This document shows, piece after piece, positions 7,515 to 15,898 of a stretch of DNA of 43,479 bases. The notes under the pieces are model-generated. The model ran no database searches. It saw only the letters and a program-made list of their open reading frames with translations, and was not told the origin of the DNA. Positions within the stretch are counted from its first letter, which is position 1, and each line of letters opens with the position of its first letter. The DNA comes from Desulfobulbus sp. (GTDB lineage Bacteria > Desulfobacterota > Desulfobulbia > Desulfobulbales > Desulfobulbaceae): assembly GCA_009780825.1 (NCBI GenBank), contig WQZH01000019.1, forward strand, positions 1-43,479. The letters run 5' to 3'. A program made the translations under genes and the position numbers.

Positions 7515-8725
7515 CGTTTGTCGCCTGTGATAAGGGTTATGGGGTTGAACTTCCGGGGATCGCCGCCGGGAATCCGCCAGCGGCTGACAGCGATGGTGCT
7601 GGCCGCTACCCGCAGCCCCAGGCGTGCAAAACAGGTCAGGGCAATGGTTTCGCTCTGGACGCGGACAGCATTGAGCACAATCCGGCCGCCGTCGGCTAGG
7701 CGGTCCACCGCCTCCTCGATGATCGCCTCCAGCCGCTGGCCGCTGCCGCCGATGAAGACGCGGGCGGGCGCGGGCAGCCCGGCCAGGGCCTCGGGCGCCT
7801 CGCCGCAGACCAGGCGGATCGAATAGGTGCCAAACCGGCGGATATTGGCCCGGATGTTGGCCTGTTCCTCCGCTTTTTTCTCGACAGTGCGAATCGTCAG
7901 TTCCGGACACAGCCTGGCGGCTTCCAGAGAGACCGCACCCGACCCGCCGCCGATATCCCAGAACACGCCCGTGGCGGGCAGCCGCAACCGGTGCAGGGTG
8001 GCGGCGCGGACCTCGTCCTTGGTGATCAGGCCACGGGAATGGACGATTTCGTCCTCACACAGTCCGAGCGGCAAGGGTGTTGGAGAAAACGGCTGCTCGA
8101 CCAGCATCATGTTCAGCGGGCCAAAGGAGCAAGCCGCGATCTCAGCCAGGGTGCCGCTGGTCAGCCGTTCGTCTGCCAACCCCAGATTCTCGGCCACCCG
8201 GATGCGGATGCCGTTGATCCGCTCCGTGTCCTCGCAGGCGGTCAGCGCGCCCAGGAGTTCGGCAGCCACCCGGTCCGGGCTGCTGCGGCCATCGGTGCAC
8301 AGCATGGCCTGCCGGTGGCGAAGGATGCGACCGGGGAAATTGTCGATCTCCCGGCCATGGAAGCTGAGCAGGGCCAGGTCGTCCCATGGGATACAGAAAC
8401 GGGCGCAGGCCAATTGCAGGGCCGACAGCGCCGGCCTGATGGTCAACTGTTCCGGCCCGAACCGGTCGATCAGGCGGCGGCCGATGCCGTAGAAAAGCGG
8501 ATCGCCGCTGGCCAGAACCACCACATCGCCGCCACTGCTCAGCACTGCCTCCACCCGGTTGAGCATGGCCGCAACCGGCGCGATGTCGATCATCTCCTGA
8601 GGCAGGCCAGCCGCCAGGGACCGGTGGCGGCCGGAGGCGACAATGGCGGCGCAACTGCGCAGCAGCGGCCAGTGCTCGGGGTCGAGCGCTACACCGCTGA
8701 CGCCGATCAGTTCAATCCGCGACAT
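7511..8725 (-). CDS. cobL: Fused CbiE-CbiT: precorrin-6Y/7 C5,15-methyltransferase and C12 decarboxylase
   Basis: A 404-aa fusion. Residues 1-195 form CbiE, a SUMT-type methyltransferase (IELIGVSG at the start, VVVLASGDPLFYGIGRRLID near 70). Residues 215-404 form CbiT, a Rossmann methyltransferase/decarboxylase with the SAM motif FWDIGGGSGAVSLEAARL near 257 and the FIGGSGQRLEAIIEEAV segment near 318. Together they methylate C5 and C15 and decarboxylate the C12 acetate. The fused form is called CobL or CbiET. The ATG at 8725 follows AAGGGG and overlaps cbiD by 14 bases; the end couples to cobI by ATGA. Confidence 0.94.
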   Translation of the reverse strand: MSRIELIGVSGVALDPEHWPLLRSCAAIVASGRHRSLAAGLPQEMIDIAPVAAMLNRVEAVLSSGGDVVVLASGDPLFYGIGRRLIDRFGPEQLTIRPALSALQLACARFCIPWDDLALLSFHGREIDNFPGRILRHRQAMLCTDGRSSPDRVAAELLGALTACEDTERINGIRIRVAENLGLADERLTSGTLAEIAACSFGPLNMMLVEQPFSPTPLPLGLCEDEIVHSRGLITKDEVRAATLHRLRLPATGVFWDIGGGSGAVSLEAARLCPELTIRTVEKKAEEQANIRANIRRFGTYSIRLVCGEAPEALAGLPAPARVFIGGSGQRLEAIIEEAVDRLADGGRIVLNAVRVQSETIALTCFARLGLRVAASTIAVSRWRIPGGDPRKFNPITLITGDKR

Positions 8726-9797
8726 GAACCACCCCTTCTTCCGCGGTCACCAGATAGACCCGCACCGGCAGGCCAGACCAGTGCCGGGCCTGTTCTCCGG
8801 CCCGGCGGCAGACCGCGTCAATCAGGTCGTTGCGGCGCATGGACTGCAAGCGGTCATAGATCTCGCGCGCCGTGTTGGCAGCGCGAAACTCGGCGGCGCT
8901 GTCCCGGTCCAGGCCGAGCCGGACCAGCAGGTCGGCGGCCTGCCGGACTTCCAGGGCGCCATTGCGCACATGGGTCTGGGGCACGGCCAGGGCCGCCTTG
9001 ACCAGCTTGCCCCACATCGCTGCCAGGTGAATGCGGGAAAAGCCGTGCCGCCGTGCCGCCTCCAGGGCGTACCGGAGATAATCGCCCATCATCACCTGCG
9101 CCTCCTCCGGCAGGCGCAGCAACCCCTGGACCATGACCTCTGAGGTCCGGCCGGTGGACAGAATCGTCTCGGTGAGGCCGATGGCGCGGGCCACCTGCAT
9201 CGAGGCCTCGATGGTATCGGTCCACGCCTGGGCCGAGACCGGCCGCACAATGCCGGTGGTGCCGAGAATCGACAGGCCGCCGATCACCCCCAGGCGCCGG
9301 TTGAGCGTCTTCTCCGCTAGGATCTCGCCGTCGCGCACGAAAATCCGGACTTCCACCCCCTCGCCTTCGCGGCCCGAACCGGTCAGCGCCTCGGCCACCG
9401 CCGCCCGGATCATCTGCCGGGGGACAGGATTGATGGCCGCCTGCCCTATCGAGACGGGCAGGCCGGGCTTGGTGACCAGGCCGACGCCGGGACCGTTGGT
9501 CAGGACGATCCGCTCCGTTGGTCTTCTGGCAAGCCAGTTCACCTCGGCCCCGATCTCGGCTCCGTTGGTGACGTCGGGATCGTCGCCCGCATCCTTGACC
9601 ACGGTGGCCATGGCTGGCTGCCCACCGGTGCGGCACAATGAAAAGCAATGCCGTGAACCATCGGGAAAGGAAATCTCCACCGTTTCCGGATGTTCCCGGC
9701 CCAGCAGACAAAAGACGGCCGCCTTGGCTGCCGCCGCGGCACAGGCCCCGGTGGTGTAGCCGCTGCGCAGCGTTCTTTTTCTGCTCGATGCACCCAT
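8712..9797 (-). CDS. cbiD: Cobalt-precorrin-5B C1-methyltransferase
   Basis: A 361-aa enzyme of the CbiD family, which methylates C1 in the anaerobic pathway and is unrelated in fold to the SUMT enzymes. The N-terminal signature LRSGYTTGACAAAAAKAAV is diagnostic. Further conserved parts are VKDAGDDPDVTNGAEI near 67, TNGPGVGLVTKPGLPVSIGQ near 100, INPVPRQMI near 122 and GGLSILGTTGIVRP near 170. It starts 9 bases after the cbiC stop and overlaps cbiET. Length and motifs are normal. Together with cbiG and cbiK it identifies the oxygen-independent route. Confidence 0.95.
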   Translation of the reverse strand: MGASSRKRTLRSGYTTGACAAAAAKAAVFCLLGREHPETVEISFPDGSRHCFSLCRTGGQPAMATVVKDAGDDPDVTNGAEIGAEVNWLARRPTERIVLTNGPGVGLVTKPGLPVSIGQAAINPVPRQMIRAAVAEALTGSGREGEGVEVRIFVRDGEILAEKTLNRRLGVIGGLSILGTTGIVRPVSAQAWTDTIEASMQVARAIGLTETILSTGRTSEVMVQGLLRLPEEAQVMMGDYLRYALEAARRHGFSRIHLAAMWGKLVKAALAVPQTHVRNGALEVRQAADLLVRLGLDRDSAAEFRAANTAREIYDRLQSMRRNDLIDAVCRRAGEQARHWSGLPVRVYLVTAEEGVVHVAD

Positions 9798-9806
9798 GTC
9801 AACGCC

Positions 9807-10427
9807 TTACGCCAGCCGGAGCAAGGCATTGATCGCGGCCACGGCCACTGGCGTGCCGCCCTTGCGCCCCAGGGTGGTGATAAAGGGATACGGCTTTGTT
9901 GCCAGCAATTCCTTGGACTCGGCCGCATTGACAAATCCCACGGGTACGCCGATGATCAGATGCGGGGCGAAGCGTCCCTGGCCGATCAGTTCCATCGCCC
10001 TGAGCAACGCGGTCGGGGCATTGCCCACGGCAACGATGCCGATCGCATCGCCGATGCTGCGGACCATGGCGGCATCGGAACGGGTGGTGCCGTTGGCCTT
10101 GGCCAAGGCCGCGGTTTCAGGCTCCCCTACCCGGCAGATCACCCGGCCGCCGAATTGGGCCAGCAAGGCGCGGGAGATACCGCTGGCCGCCATGCCGACG
10201 TCCACCAGGATGTTTCCGCCCGCCCGAATGGCCGCCAGCCCGCTGGCGATCGCCTCGGGATGGAAACGGAAGTTCCCGGCAAAACTGAAATCACCGGTGG
10301 CATGAATGGCGCGCCGGACCACGGCAAACTCTTCGGGAGAAAAACGGGTGGGACCGAGTTCGCGCTCAATGATCCGAAAGCTTTCGGCCTCGATCTCCTG
10401 GGGGGCGATGGATTGCAGGGTGACCAT
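9807..10427 (-). CDS. cbiC: Precorrin-8X / cobalt-precorrin-8 methylmutase
   Basis: A 206-aa isomerase that moves the C11 methyl group to C12, giving (cobalt-)cobyrinate. The family signature is APQEIEAESFRIIERELG at the start, with the active-site histidine probably in VRRAIHATGDFSF near residue 44; NPTALLRA-like VGNAPTALLRAMELI and IGVPVGFVNAAESKELL are also typical. The ATG at 10427 is chosen because the family usually begins close to this IEAESF segment, but no strong ribosome site precedes it. An in-frame ATG at 10529, three bases after the stop of the upstream TOPRIM-like gene, would add 34 residues without homology. It is the first cobalamin gene downstream of the defence island. Confidence 0.94.
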   Translation of the reverse strand: MVTLQSIAPQEIEAESFRIIERELGPTRFSPEEFAVVRRAIHATGDFSFAGNFRFHPEAIASGLAAIRAGGNILVDVGMAASGISRALLAQFGGRVICRVGEPETAALAKANGTTRSDAAMVRSIGDAIGIVAVGNAPTALLRAMELIGQGRFAPHLIIGVPVGFVNAAESKELLATKPYPFITTLGRKGGTPVAVAAINALLRLA

Positions 10428-10532
10428 ACTTTTTACGCTCGTTGCTTGCGCTGCCGGGTTCGCGCACAACGCACGACCGCCGGACCGCTTGATATTATCC
10501 TTGTTTTGCTCGTCAGCGGTCAAGTCCATGGA

Positions 10533-11186
10533 TCAGTCCATCCCTGCGGCCAGGCGGCGCACGCCATCGCGGAACTTGCTGAAACTGTACGACGCATTGA
10601 CTTCAACATCCATATATGGCCCGATCCTCACCGCCCACTCATGCTTGATTTGTCCCGGCAGGGGCCAACCCGCCTTCTGGATTGCGGCCTGGCCGCCCGG
10701 GTAAATGGCATCGGCCAACAGTTCCCAGGTGCCGCAGATACTGTCCTGTTGGTAGCGGTCCAACACATTTTTTTTCGCTTTTGGGTATGCGGCGAGCAGT
10801 GCTTGCCGGTCTCCGAGAAACCATGCTTCCATCTCCTCGATAGCCAAACGGAACAGCGTTGCGGGGGCTGGAGTGCATCGTCTCAGAAGAGCCTGCAACT
10901 CCGCCAGAAACTTCGTGCAGTCACGTCTATCGTTGTCCAACACCACGACTACGGCATCAATGCCAGGCGTCTTCCCATATCCACCGAGCAGACGAGGCAA
11001 TTGATCGAGCAGGGCTCGCTTGGCTGGATCCGCTTGAGGTGTCAGCCCTCTGGATATCCGGCCAATACCCTTGTAAGGATGAATGCGCCAAGTGTGTGGC
11101 TCTCGTTCCGGGCCGATGACCCGAGGCATCAACGTTTCGATCAACTTGGCTCCAGAGCTGTCTTCCACCAGTATCTCGATGTGCAT
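10533..11186 (-). CDS. DUF4276-like, probable TOPRIM-fold partner of the adjacent AAA ATPase
   Basis: A 217-aa protein that begins MHIEILVEDSSGAKLIETL and later has DAVVVVLDNDRRDCTKFLAEL near residue 76 and RLAIEEMEAWFLGD near 113. An early glutamate followed by a D-x-D on a hydrophobic strand is the pattern of TOPRIM nuclease/primase domains, and the overall text resembles DUF4276 proteins. It starts 2 bases after the ATPase stop, so the two are almost certainly co-translated. AAA-ATPase/TOPRIM pairs (OLD-like, PARIS, AbiL types) act in phage defence: the ATPase senses and the TOPRIM protein cuts nucleic acid. Function here is inferred; I cannot assign it to a named system. It ends 3 bases before a possible upstream start for cbiC. 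Confidence 0.75.
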   Translation of the reverse strand: MHIEILVEDSSGAKLIETLMPRVIGPEREPHTWRIHPYKGIGRISRGLTPQADPAKRALLDQLPRLLGGYGKTPGIDAVVVVLDNDRRDCTKFLAELQALLRRCTPAPATLFRLAIEEMEAWFLGDRQALLAAYPKAKKNVLDRYQQDSICGTWELLADAIYPGGQAAIQKAGWPLPGQIKHEWAVRIGPYMDVEVNASYSFSKFRDGVRRLAAGMD

Positions 11187-11188
11187 GT

Positions 11189-12430
11189 CTACCTCGCATC
11201 CAGGTAGTCGCTGTACCAGAGACCGCCTAAAGGAAGCCCTTCGTCAACGAGATTGCGCACCAGTTCGATGTCGGATGCGCGACGGATGGTCGAGAAACCA
11301 TCGCTGCCCTTTTCCAGAATCCAGACTTCTTTGGGCGAGAGCGCATCCACAAAGTAAGGCTGATGCGTGGTCACAAAAATCTGTGACCCGTTTTTCTTCC
11401 CTGTTGTATGGTTGGCATGGTTGCGCAACTCGCTGGCCAGAGAATCGAGCAGGCGGTGATACAGTCCATTTTCCGGCTCTTCGATGCAGATGAATGGCGG
11501 TGGGTCCGGGTCTTCCATCAATAACAGATAGGTGAAGATCTTCAGCGTGCCGTCGGACATCTGCGACACATAAAACGGATCGCTGAAGGCGCCATCGTTG
11601 AACTGAAGCAGCAATCGCTTGTCCTGCGTCACGTCTGTTTTAATGCTTTTTAAGCCGGGAATCTTGGCCGCAATACGGGTTAGGATGGCTTGAAAACGCT
11701 CCTTATGCTCACGCTCCATGTACTGCACCACGTTGCCGATGTTGTCGCCATGGATGTTCAGATGCCGCTGCGCTCCAGCGGGCGGGGTCGTACGCGCCGC
11801 ATCCGGATGGAAGTAGGACAAGTACCAGCCCTTGAGAAAATCCCGGAAACGCTTGATTCGCGGATGCTCCTTGAGCGTTCCCAGCGTGGCGATGCCGAGT
11901 TGGCGCAGGTCGGTCAGCTCCACGTCCTCTTGCGCCCGGTCTTCCTCCGCGTTCTTGGCTTCGACCGCCTCCTCGCCAGCCCACACCTTGCCAACCCCAT
12001 GGTGCAGACGCAGAAACGGATAGGGCCGCCCATACGACTGGCCCTTGCGCCGTTGCTTCAGAACCTCTGACTCGACGAAGGGCCGTCCAGAGCGATCCAC
12101 GTTAATTGCCAGTTCATAGGTGATGGGCCGTTCGCCACGCGCTTCCCGGTAGTAGATGTCAAACTGAATCGGTCCGTCGACACCCAGCGAGCGCATACGC
12201 TCAAAGCCCCCGCGCTGCTTGGCGTCGCAGGCCGTCTCCACATCGGTGTTCAGGCAGTCGGCAACGAAACCGAAGGCATCGAACAGCGTGCTCTTACCCA
12301 CGCCATTTTTGCCAATAACCACCGTGAACGGGGTCAGGGGATCGCTCTTCTGATCAGCTGAGAGCTTGCCGAGGGTGATGTCGTGCAAGGCCCGATAGTT
12401 ACGAACGCGGAAACCTTCAATCAATGCCAT
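11189..12430 (-). CDS. AAA-family (AAA_21/ABC-type) ATPase of a two-gene defence module
   Basis: A 413-aa ABC/SMC-like ATPase of the OLD/RloA/AriA kind. The N-terminus reads IEGFRVRNYRALHDITLGKL, Walker A is VVIGKNGVGKST near residue 38, the ABC signature-like SQMSDGTLKIFTYLLL is near 285, Walker B is FICIEEPENGLY near 312, and the switch histidine is in VTTHQPYFVDAL near 350. About 140 residues between Walker A and the signature form a variable insertion. It is followed 2 bases later by the TOPRIM-like gene and begins 40 bases after mod, placing it in the restriction operon. A role as sensor or regulator of the nuclease partner is inferred. Confidence 0.85.
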   Translation of the reverse strand: MALIEGFRVRNYRALHDITLGKLSADQKSDPLTPFTVVIGKNGVGKSTLFDAFGFVADCLNTDVETACDAKQRGGFERMRSLGVDGPIQFDIYYREARGERPITYELAINVDRSGRPFVESEVLKQRRKGQSYGRPYPFLRLHHGVGKVWAGEEAVEAKNAEEDRAQEDVELTDLRQLGIATLGTLKEHPRIKRFRDFLKGWYLSYFHPDAARTTPPAGAQRHLNIHGDNIGNVVQYMEREHKERFQAILTRIAAKIPGLKSIKTDVTQDKRLLLQFNDGAFSDPFYVSQMSDGTLKIFTYLLLMEDPDPPPFICIEEPENGLYHRLLDSLASELRNHANHTTGKKNGSQIFVTTHQPYFVDALSPKEVWILEKGSDGFSTIRRASDIELVRNLVDEGLPLGGLWYSDYLDAR

Positions 12431-12470
12431 ATCGAGTACCTCCCGCTAGGAACAGTCAGAGTCATGGACA

Positions 12471-15248
12471 TCACCCCACCCTATACACCTTCATTACCTC
12501 ATCCCCCAGATGATTGATCACTTTTACCGCGATCCGGCCTGACCGCGGCCGGTCAAAGGGACGGGAAACAGCGCTGTGCAGACTTTCCCAGGCTTCGCGG
12601 TCGATTTCCGCCTTGAGACTGGTTTGCAGCGCCTTGTACGGATCGTTGGCCCCCAGAAAGTAGGCGTGACGGACAAAGAAGCTTTCCTCGTTATAGTCGG
12701 TGTCAATGAACCAGCAGGCGATTTTGTCCGGCTCGTCGCTGCGCACTTCGCCCTTGGCCGGGTCAAAAACATCCACACCCTTGATACTCACCTGAATCTG
12801 ACTCTTGCCCACTTCCTCAATAGCGATGTCCGGTTCTCCGAAGATGATGAAAAGATTGCCCTTGCCGGTATTCTTGAGGTCGGCGGACATGTGCAGGTCG
12901 GCGTTCATGCGAGCTTTGAGGATGGGAATGCGGCCAAGGTTCGGCAAATCAGCGGAAGCCGCATCATAATTGAAGGCGCAGGCAATCAGCACGTCAAAAT
13001 CCGCGTCCGCCGCTTCCCTGGCGGCGGCGACCAAATCCTGCCGGGCGACGCTGCCGAACTCCGGGCCGATGAAGACTGCGGCCCGGCGCTCTTTGTCGCC
13101 TTCCTCATATATGCCCTCGCCGTTGATGTACTTCCCAGGCCAAGGCTTGAGACTGGCGAAAACAATTTTATCTTCCTTGCTGGCCTGCTGTACTCCGGCA
13201 GACTTCAATTCCTCCAGGATCATGGCGGTGAAGTCTTTGCCTCCTTCTTGAATGGCCCGTTCCAAGGGGTCAACAATCTCGTCGTTTTCATCGAGCATCA
13301 GCATGCGGTGCGGCGACAGGCTCTCGACCGTGAATGGCCCGGCCACCCGCACCTTTTTGTTGTCTACAAAGGGCTTATCGTAGAGGTATTCGGTATCGGC
13401 CTTGGCGGCGATGGAGGCGTCGATTTCCTTTTGCCGGGCGATGCGGGCCTGCCACCAGGAGGCATGGAGTTTTTTGATTTGATCCACCGTAGCTCTTCTG
13501 TCCACGGACATTATGGTTACGCGTTGCTGAAACGTGCTGATGAGCCATGATGGAATATGCGCTTCGATTTCACGAGGAATTTCCCATTCCCGCCAGTCCT
13601 GTTCAACGAGATCACACAGCTTTTGGCGCAACGGTTCCAGTTTTCCCTGCCACTTCTCCCAGATGACGTCGATTTCCGTGTTGTTGGCGATGGATTTCAG
13701 CGTGATATGCGGCACGCGCTCGTAGACAAAACCGTGGCTGATTTTGCCGTAGGTGGCGTTGGCGGAAGGCGCAGTTCTGGCTATTTCCGCCTCTTTCTTT
13801 TGCCCTTCCGGAGAATCAGTCAGGAGATAATAGGGATAGCGGGCGCCCATGAGGCGGGTACGGGCCAGAGCCAAAGCCACGCGGGAAGTATCTATTGTAA
13901 TCCAGCGGCGGCCCCATTGTTCGGCGACGTAAGCGGTGGTGCCACTGCCGCAGGTGGGATCGAGAACGAGATCGCCGGGGTCGGTGGTCATAAGGATGCA
14001 GCGTTCAATAACCTTTGCGTTCGTCTGTACAACGTAGATTTTGTCCGATGCAAACCCGGCTGTAACCGTATCATCCCACGAGTTGTTAATCGGGTACACA
14101 GGAAAATCGTTGATATAGCGTACATAACTCAATGTCTTGCCAGCTAAGGCAATCCGCTGTGCGCTACGCAGTCGCACCATGCCGGTGGCAGTAGTCTTCC
14201 AGCCACTCTTTCCCACCGGTATAGTCTTACCATCAAGTTGAACATCGAAGAACTGTGGCCCGCCAGAGCTTTGGCTTGTTAGGTTATCGAATCGATAAAG
14301 GCGCGCTCCCTTTGGTACTACTTCGCGCTCATCCTCTGATGCAGGTCTTCGCTCTTTGGCATCGTAGAAGTCAAGCTTATTATAAGCAGCGGATCCGCCA
14401 GACAGTTCTCCTTTGGGGCGGTAGGCCTGTCGATATTTGGCGCTCTCCTTTCTTTTGGAGAACCACAGAATAAAATTGTTTACCGATGCCAGCGTGTCGG
14501 TACCTCCACTAGGAGAACCTGCGCCACCAGTTGTCTTAAAGTTGATCTGACTGACAAAATTCTCATCCCCAAACACCTCATCCATCACCGCCCGCACCCG
14601 ATGGACATTCTCATCGCCAATCTGCACGAAAATGCTGCCGCTGTCGGTCAGCAAATCCCGCGCCACAATCAACCGATCCCTGATATAGCTCAGATAGCTG
14701 TGGATGCCGTCACGCCAGGTATCGCGAAAAGCCTTCACCTGTTCCGGCTCGCGCGTGATATGGTCGGCCTTGTTGTCCTTCACATCGCGGCTGGTGGTTG
14801 ACCATTGAAAATTGGAATTGAATTTGATGCCGTAGGGCGGGTCAAAATAAATACACTGCACCTTGCCGCGCAGTCCTTCGCGCTCGGCCAGCCCGGCCAT
14901 CACTTGCAGGGAATCGCCCAGAATCAGCCGATTGCTCCAGTTCTGCTCATGCTGGTAAAATTCGGTCTTGTCCACACCTTCGGCAATGCCATTGAAATCG
15001 GCAAAGAGGCTCAACTGCTGGGCAACGGGAGGTGCGTCCTTTTTCGCCCTGGCCTCGCTTTCCCGTTTCAGATCGTCAATGAGCACCTTGGGATGCACCT
15101 TTTCCTGGATATACAAGGGCGCGGCCCGCACCGGCTTCAGGTCTTCCTTGCGGGCCACGGTGGACAACTCCGTGGTCGGTATATTGAGCCGTTTGGCCTC
15201 ATCGTGGGTGAGGGTTGCCACGGTTTTGCCAGATGCGTTCTTGGCCAT
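12471..15248 (-). CDS. mod: Type III-like DNA methyltransferase (Mod subunit)
   Basis: A 925-aa N6-adenine or N4-cytosine methyltransferase of the beta class. The catalytic motif DPPY at residues 136-139 (CIYFDPPYGIKFNS) comes before the SAM motif LVLDPTCGSGTTAYVAEQWG at about 428-447. The remaining 480 residues are a long C-terminal region, probably for target recognition and Res contact. The ATG at 15248 (MAKNASG) is favoured as the typical family start; in-frame ATGs at 15275 and 15314 are possible. It is separated from res by the AlbA_2 gene and 650 bases of repeat-rich DNA, so it may have its own promoter. It should protect host DNA from the Res nuclease. Confidence 0.9.
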   Translation of the reverse strand: MAKNASGKTVATLTHDEAKRLNIPTTELSTVARKEDLKPVRAAPLYIQEKVHPKVLIDDLKRESEARAKKDAPPVAQQLSLFADFNGIAEGVDKTEFYQHEQNWSNRLILGDSLQVMAGLAEREGLRGKVQCIYFDPPYGIKFNSNFQWSTTSRDVKDNKADHITREPEQVKAFRDTWRDGIHSYLSYIRDRLIVARDLLTDSGSIFVQIGDENVHRVRAVMDEVFGDENFVSQINFKTTGGAGSPSGGTDTLASVNNFILWFSKRKESAKYRQAYRPKGELSGGSAAYNKLDFYDAKERRPASEDEREVVPKGARLYRFDNLTSQSSGGPQFFDVQLDGKTIPVGKSGWKTTATGMVRLRSAQRIALAGKTLSYVRYINDFPVYPINNSWDDTVTAGFASDKIYVVQTNAKVIERCILMTTDPGDLVLDPTCGSGTTAYVAEQWGRRWITIDTSRVALALARTRLMGARYPYYLLTDSPEGQKKEAEIARTAPSANATYGKISHGFVYERVPHITLKSIANNTEIDVIWEKWQGKLEPLRQKLCDLVEQDWREWEIPREIEAHIPSWLISTFQQRVTIMSVDRRATVDQIKKLHASWWQARIARQKEIDASIAAKADTEYLYDKPFVDNKKVRVAGPFTVESLSPHRMLMLDENDEIVDPLERAIQEGGKDFTAMILEELKSAGVQQASKEDKIVFASLKPWPGKYINGEGIYEEGDKERRAAVFIGPEFGSVARQDLVAAAREAADADFDVLIACAFNYDAASADLPNLGRIPILKARMNADLHMSADLKNTGKGNLFIIFGEPDIAIEEVGKSQIQVSIKGVDVFDPAKGEVRSDEPDKIACWFIDTDYNEESFFVRHAYFLGANDPYKALQTSLKAEIDREAWESLHSAVSRPFDRPRSGRIAVKVINHLGDEVMKVYRVG

Positions 15249-15310
15249 GGTGTGCCTGCCTTTGCCTGTTGGCATTTCATGGAATAAGCCAGAGCCTTTT
15301 CCATGAAAAG

Positions 15311-15700
15311 TCATTTAATCCATAAACAGCTTGAGATAGTTATCAAGGCGTTGAAAATCCGCCAGCGTTGTTGACCGGTTTCAAGCCTTTCCCATATCGC
15401 GCAATCGCGGCAAACCTCCATTCGGGAGCGCCGAGTCACGCAGCAAGAGGCGGGAAAAACGGCGAGCGCCTGTTTGAGCGCACAGCGCGAGTCCGCGAGC
15501 CGCCCGCCGCTGGCCAGCGGTGAAGACACCAACGAAGCTGACGTTCCCGTGGGGCGCCCTTTTCTTTGGCGGCTTTCTTTTGGGTGCGCAAAAAAAAGCC
15601 GCATCCTATTTGTTACCGGAGACTTTTCCATCACCTCCGCTGCGGAACATTGGGTTTCGCCCCGCTCAACTCAACCTACGCATGCTGCTGACCATGCTTA
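15311..15700. repeat. Intergenic repeat module with a hairpin core, no gene
   Basis: This stretch upstream of mod has no credible gene. It holds GAGCGCACAGCGCGAGTCCGC followed by GGGGCGCCCTTTTCTTTGGC and then a hairpin with arms GCGGCTTT and AAAAGCCGC around CTTTTGGGTGCGCAAA (about 15570-15603). The same order (GAGCGCAGCGAG, GCCCTTTTTTTGG, hairpin with poly-T/poly-A arms) recurs at 34890-35015, so I read it as a dispersed repeat. The hairpin may also act as a terminator or mRNA end. Confidence 0.5.
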
Positions 15701-15730
15701 CAGAACCCCCTTATCAACAGCGATATATTT

Positions 15731-15892
15731 TATGAGATCGAATGTCCTGAAATAACAAGAAATATGAGGTCATCCCTCTCATATTTCACTCATAGTCTTC
15801 TCATAAATGATTTTCTTCACCAGCGGGACAATGAGAGATAATAGTTCAATTTTACAGAAATTATCCCTATCAGCTTTCATAATCCTCTCATA
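15731..15892. promoter_or_regulatory. Cluster of TATGAG/CTCATA motifs with 11-bp phasing between AlbA_2 gene and mod
   Basis: TATGAG occurs at 15731 and 15763, and its complement CTCATA at 15778, 15789, 15800 and 15887. The three central copies are exactly 11 bp apart, about one helical turn, and the pair at 15759-15768 and 15778-15787 forms a perfect 10-bp inverted repeat (GAAATATGAG / CTCATATTTC). The DNA is AT-rich and lies on the promoter side of mod. Phased half-sites suggest cooperative binding by a regulator, possibly the neighbouring AlbA_2 protein. Confidence 0.45.
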
Positions 15893-15898
15893 AGGCTT

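Noticed and set aside
10533..12430. Assigning the AAA/TOPRIM pair to PARIS, OLD/Gabija or AbiL
   Set aside because: The partner looks like DUF4276 rather than the DUF4435 of PARIS or the RloB-type of AbiL, and it lacks a UvrD-like helicase neighbour. The fold class fits but no named system can be supported by eye.
15474..15755. Open frames of 70-107 codons in both strands of the 15.3-15.75 kb spacer
   Set aside because: They coincide with the dispersed repeat module and hairpin; similar spurious frames arise at the second copy near 34.9 kb. No ribosome site or conserved domain.
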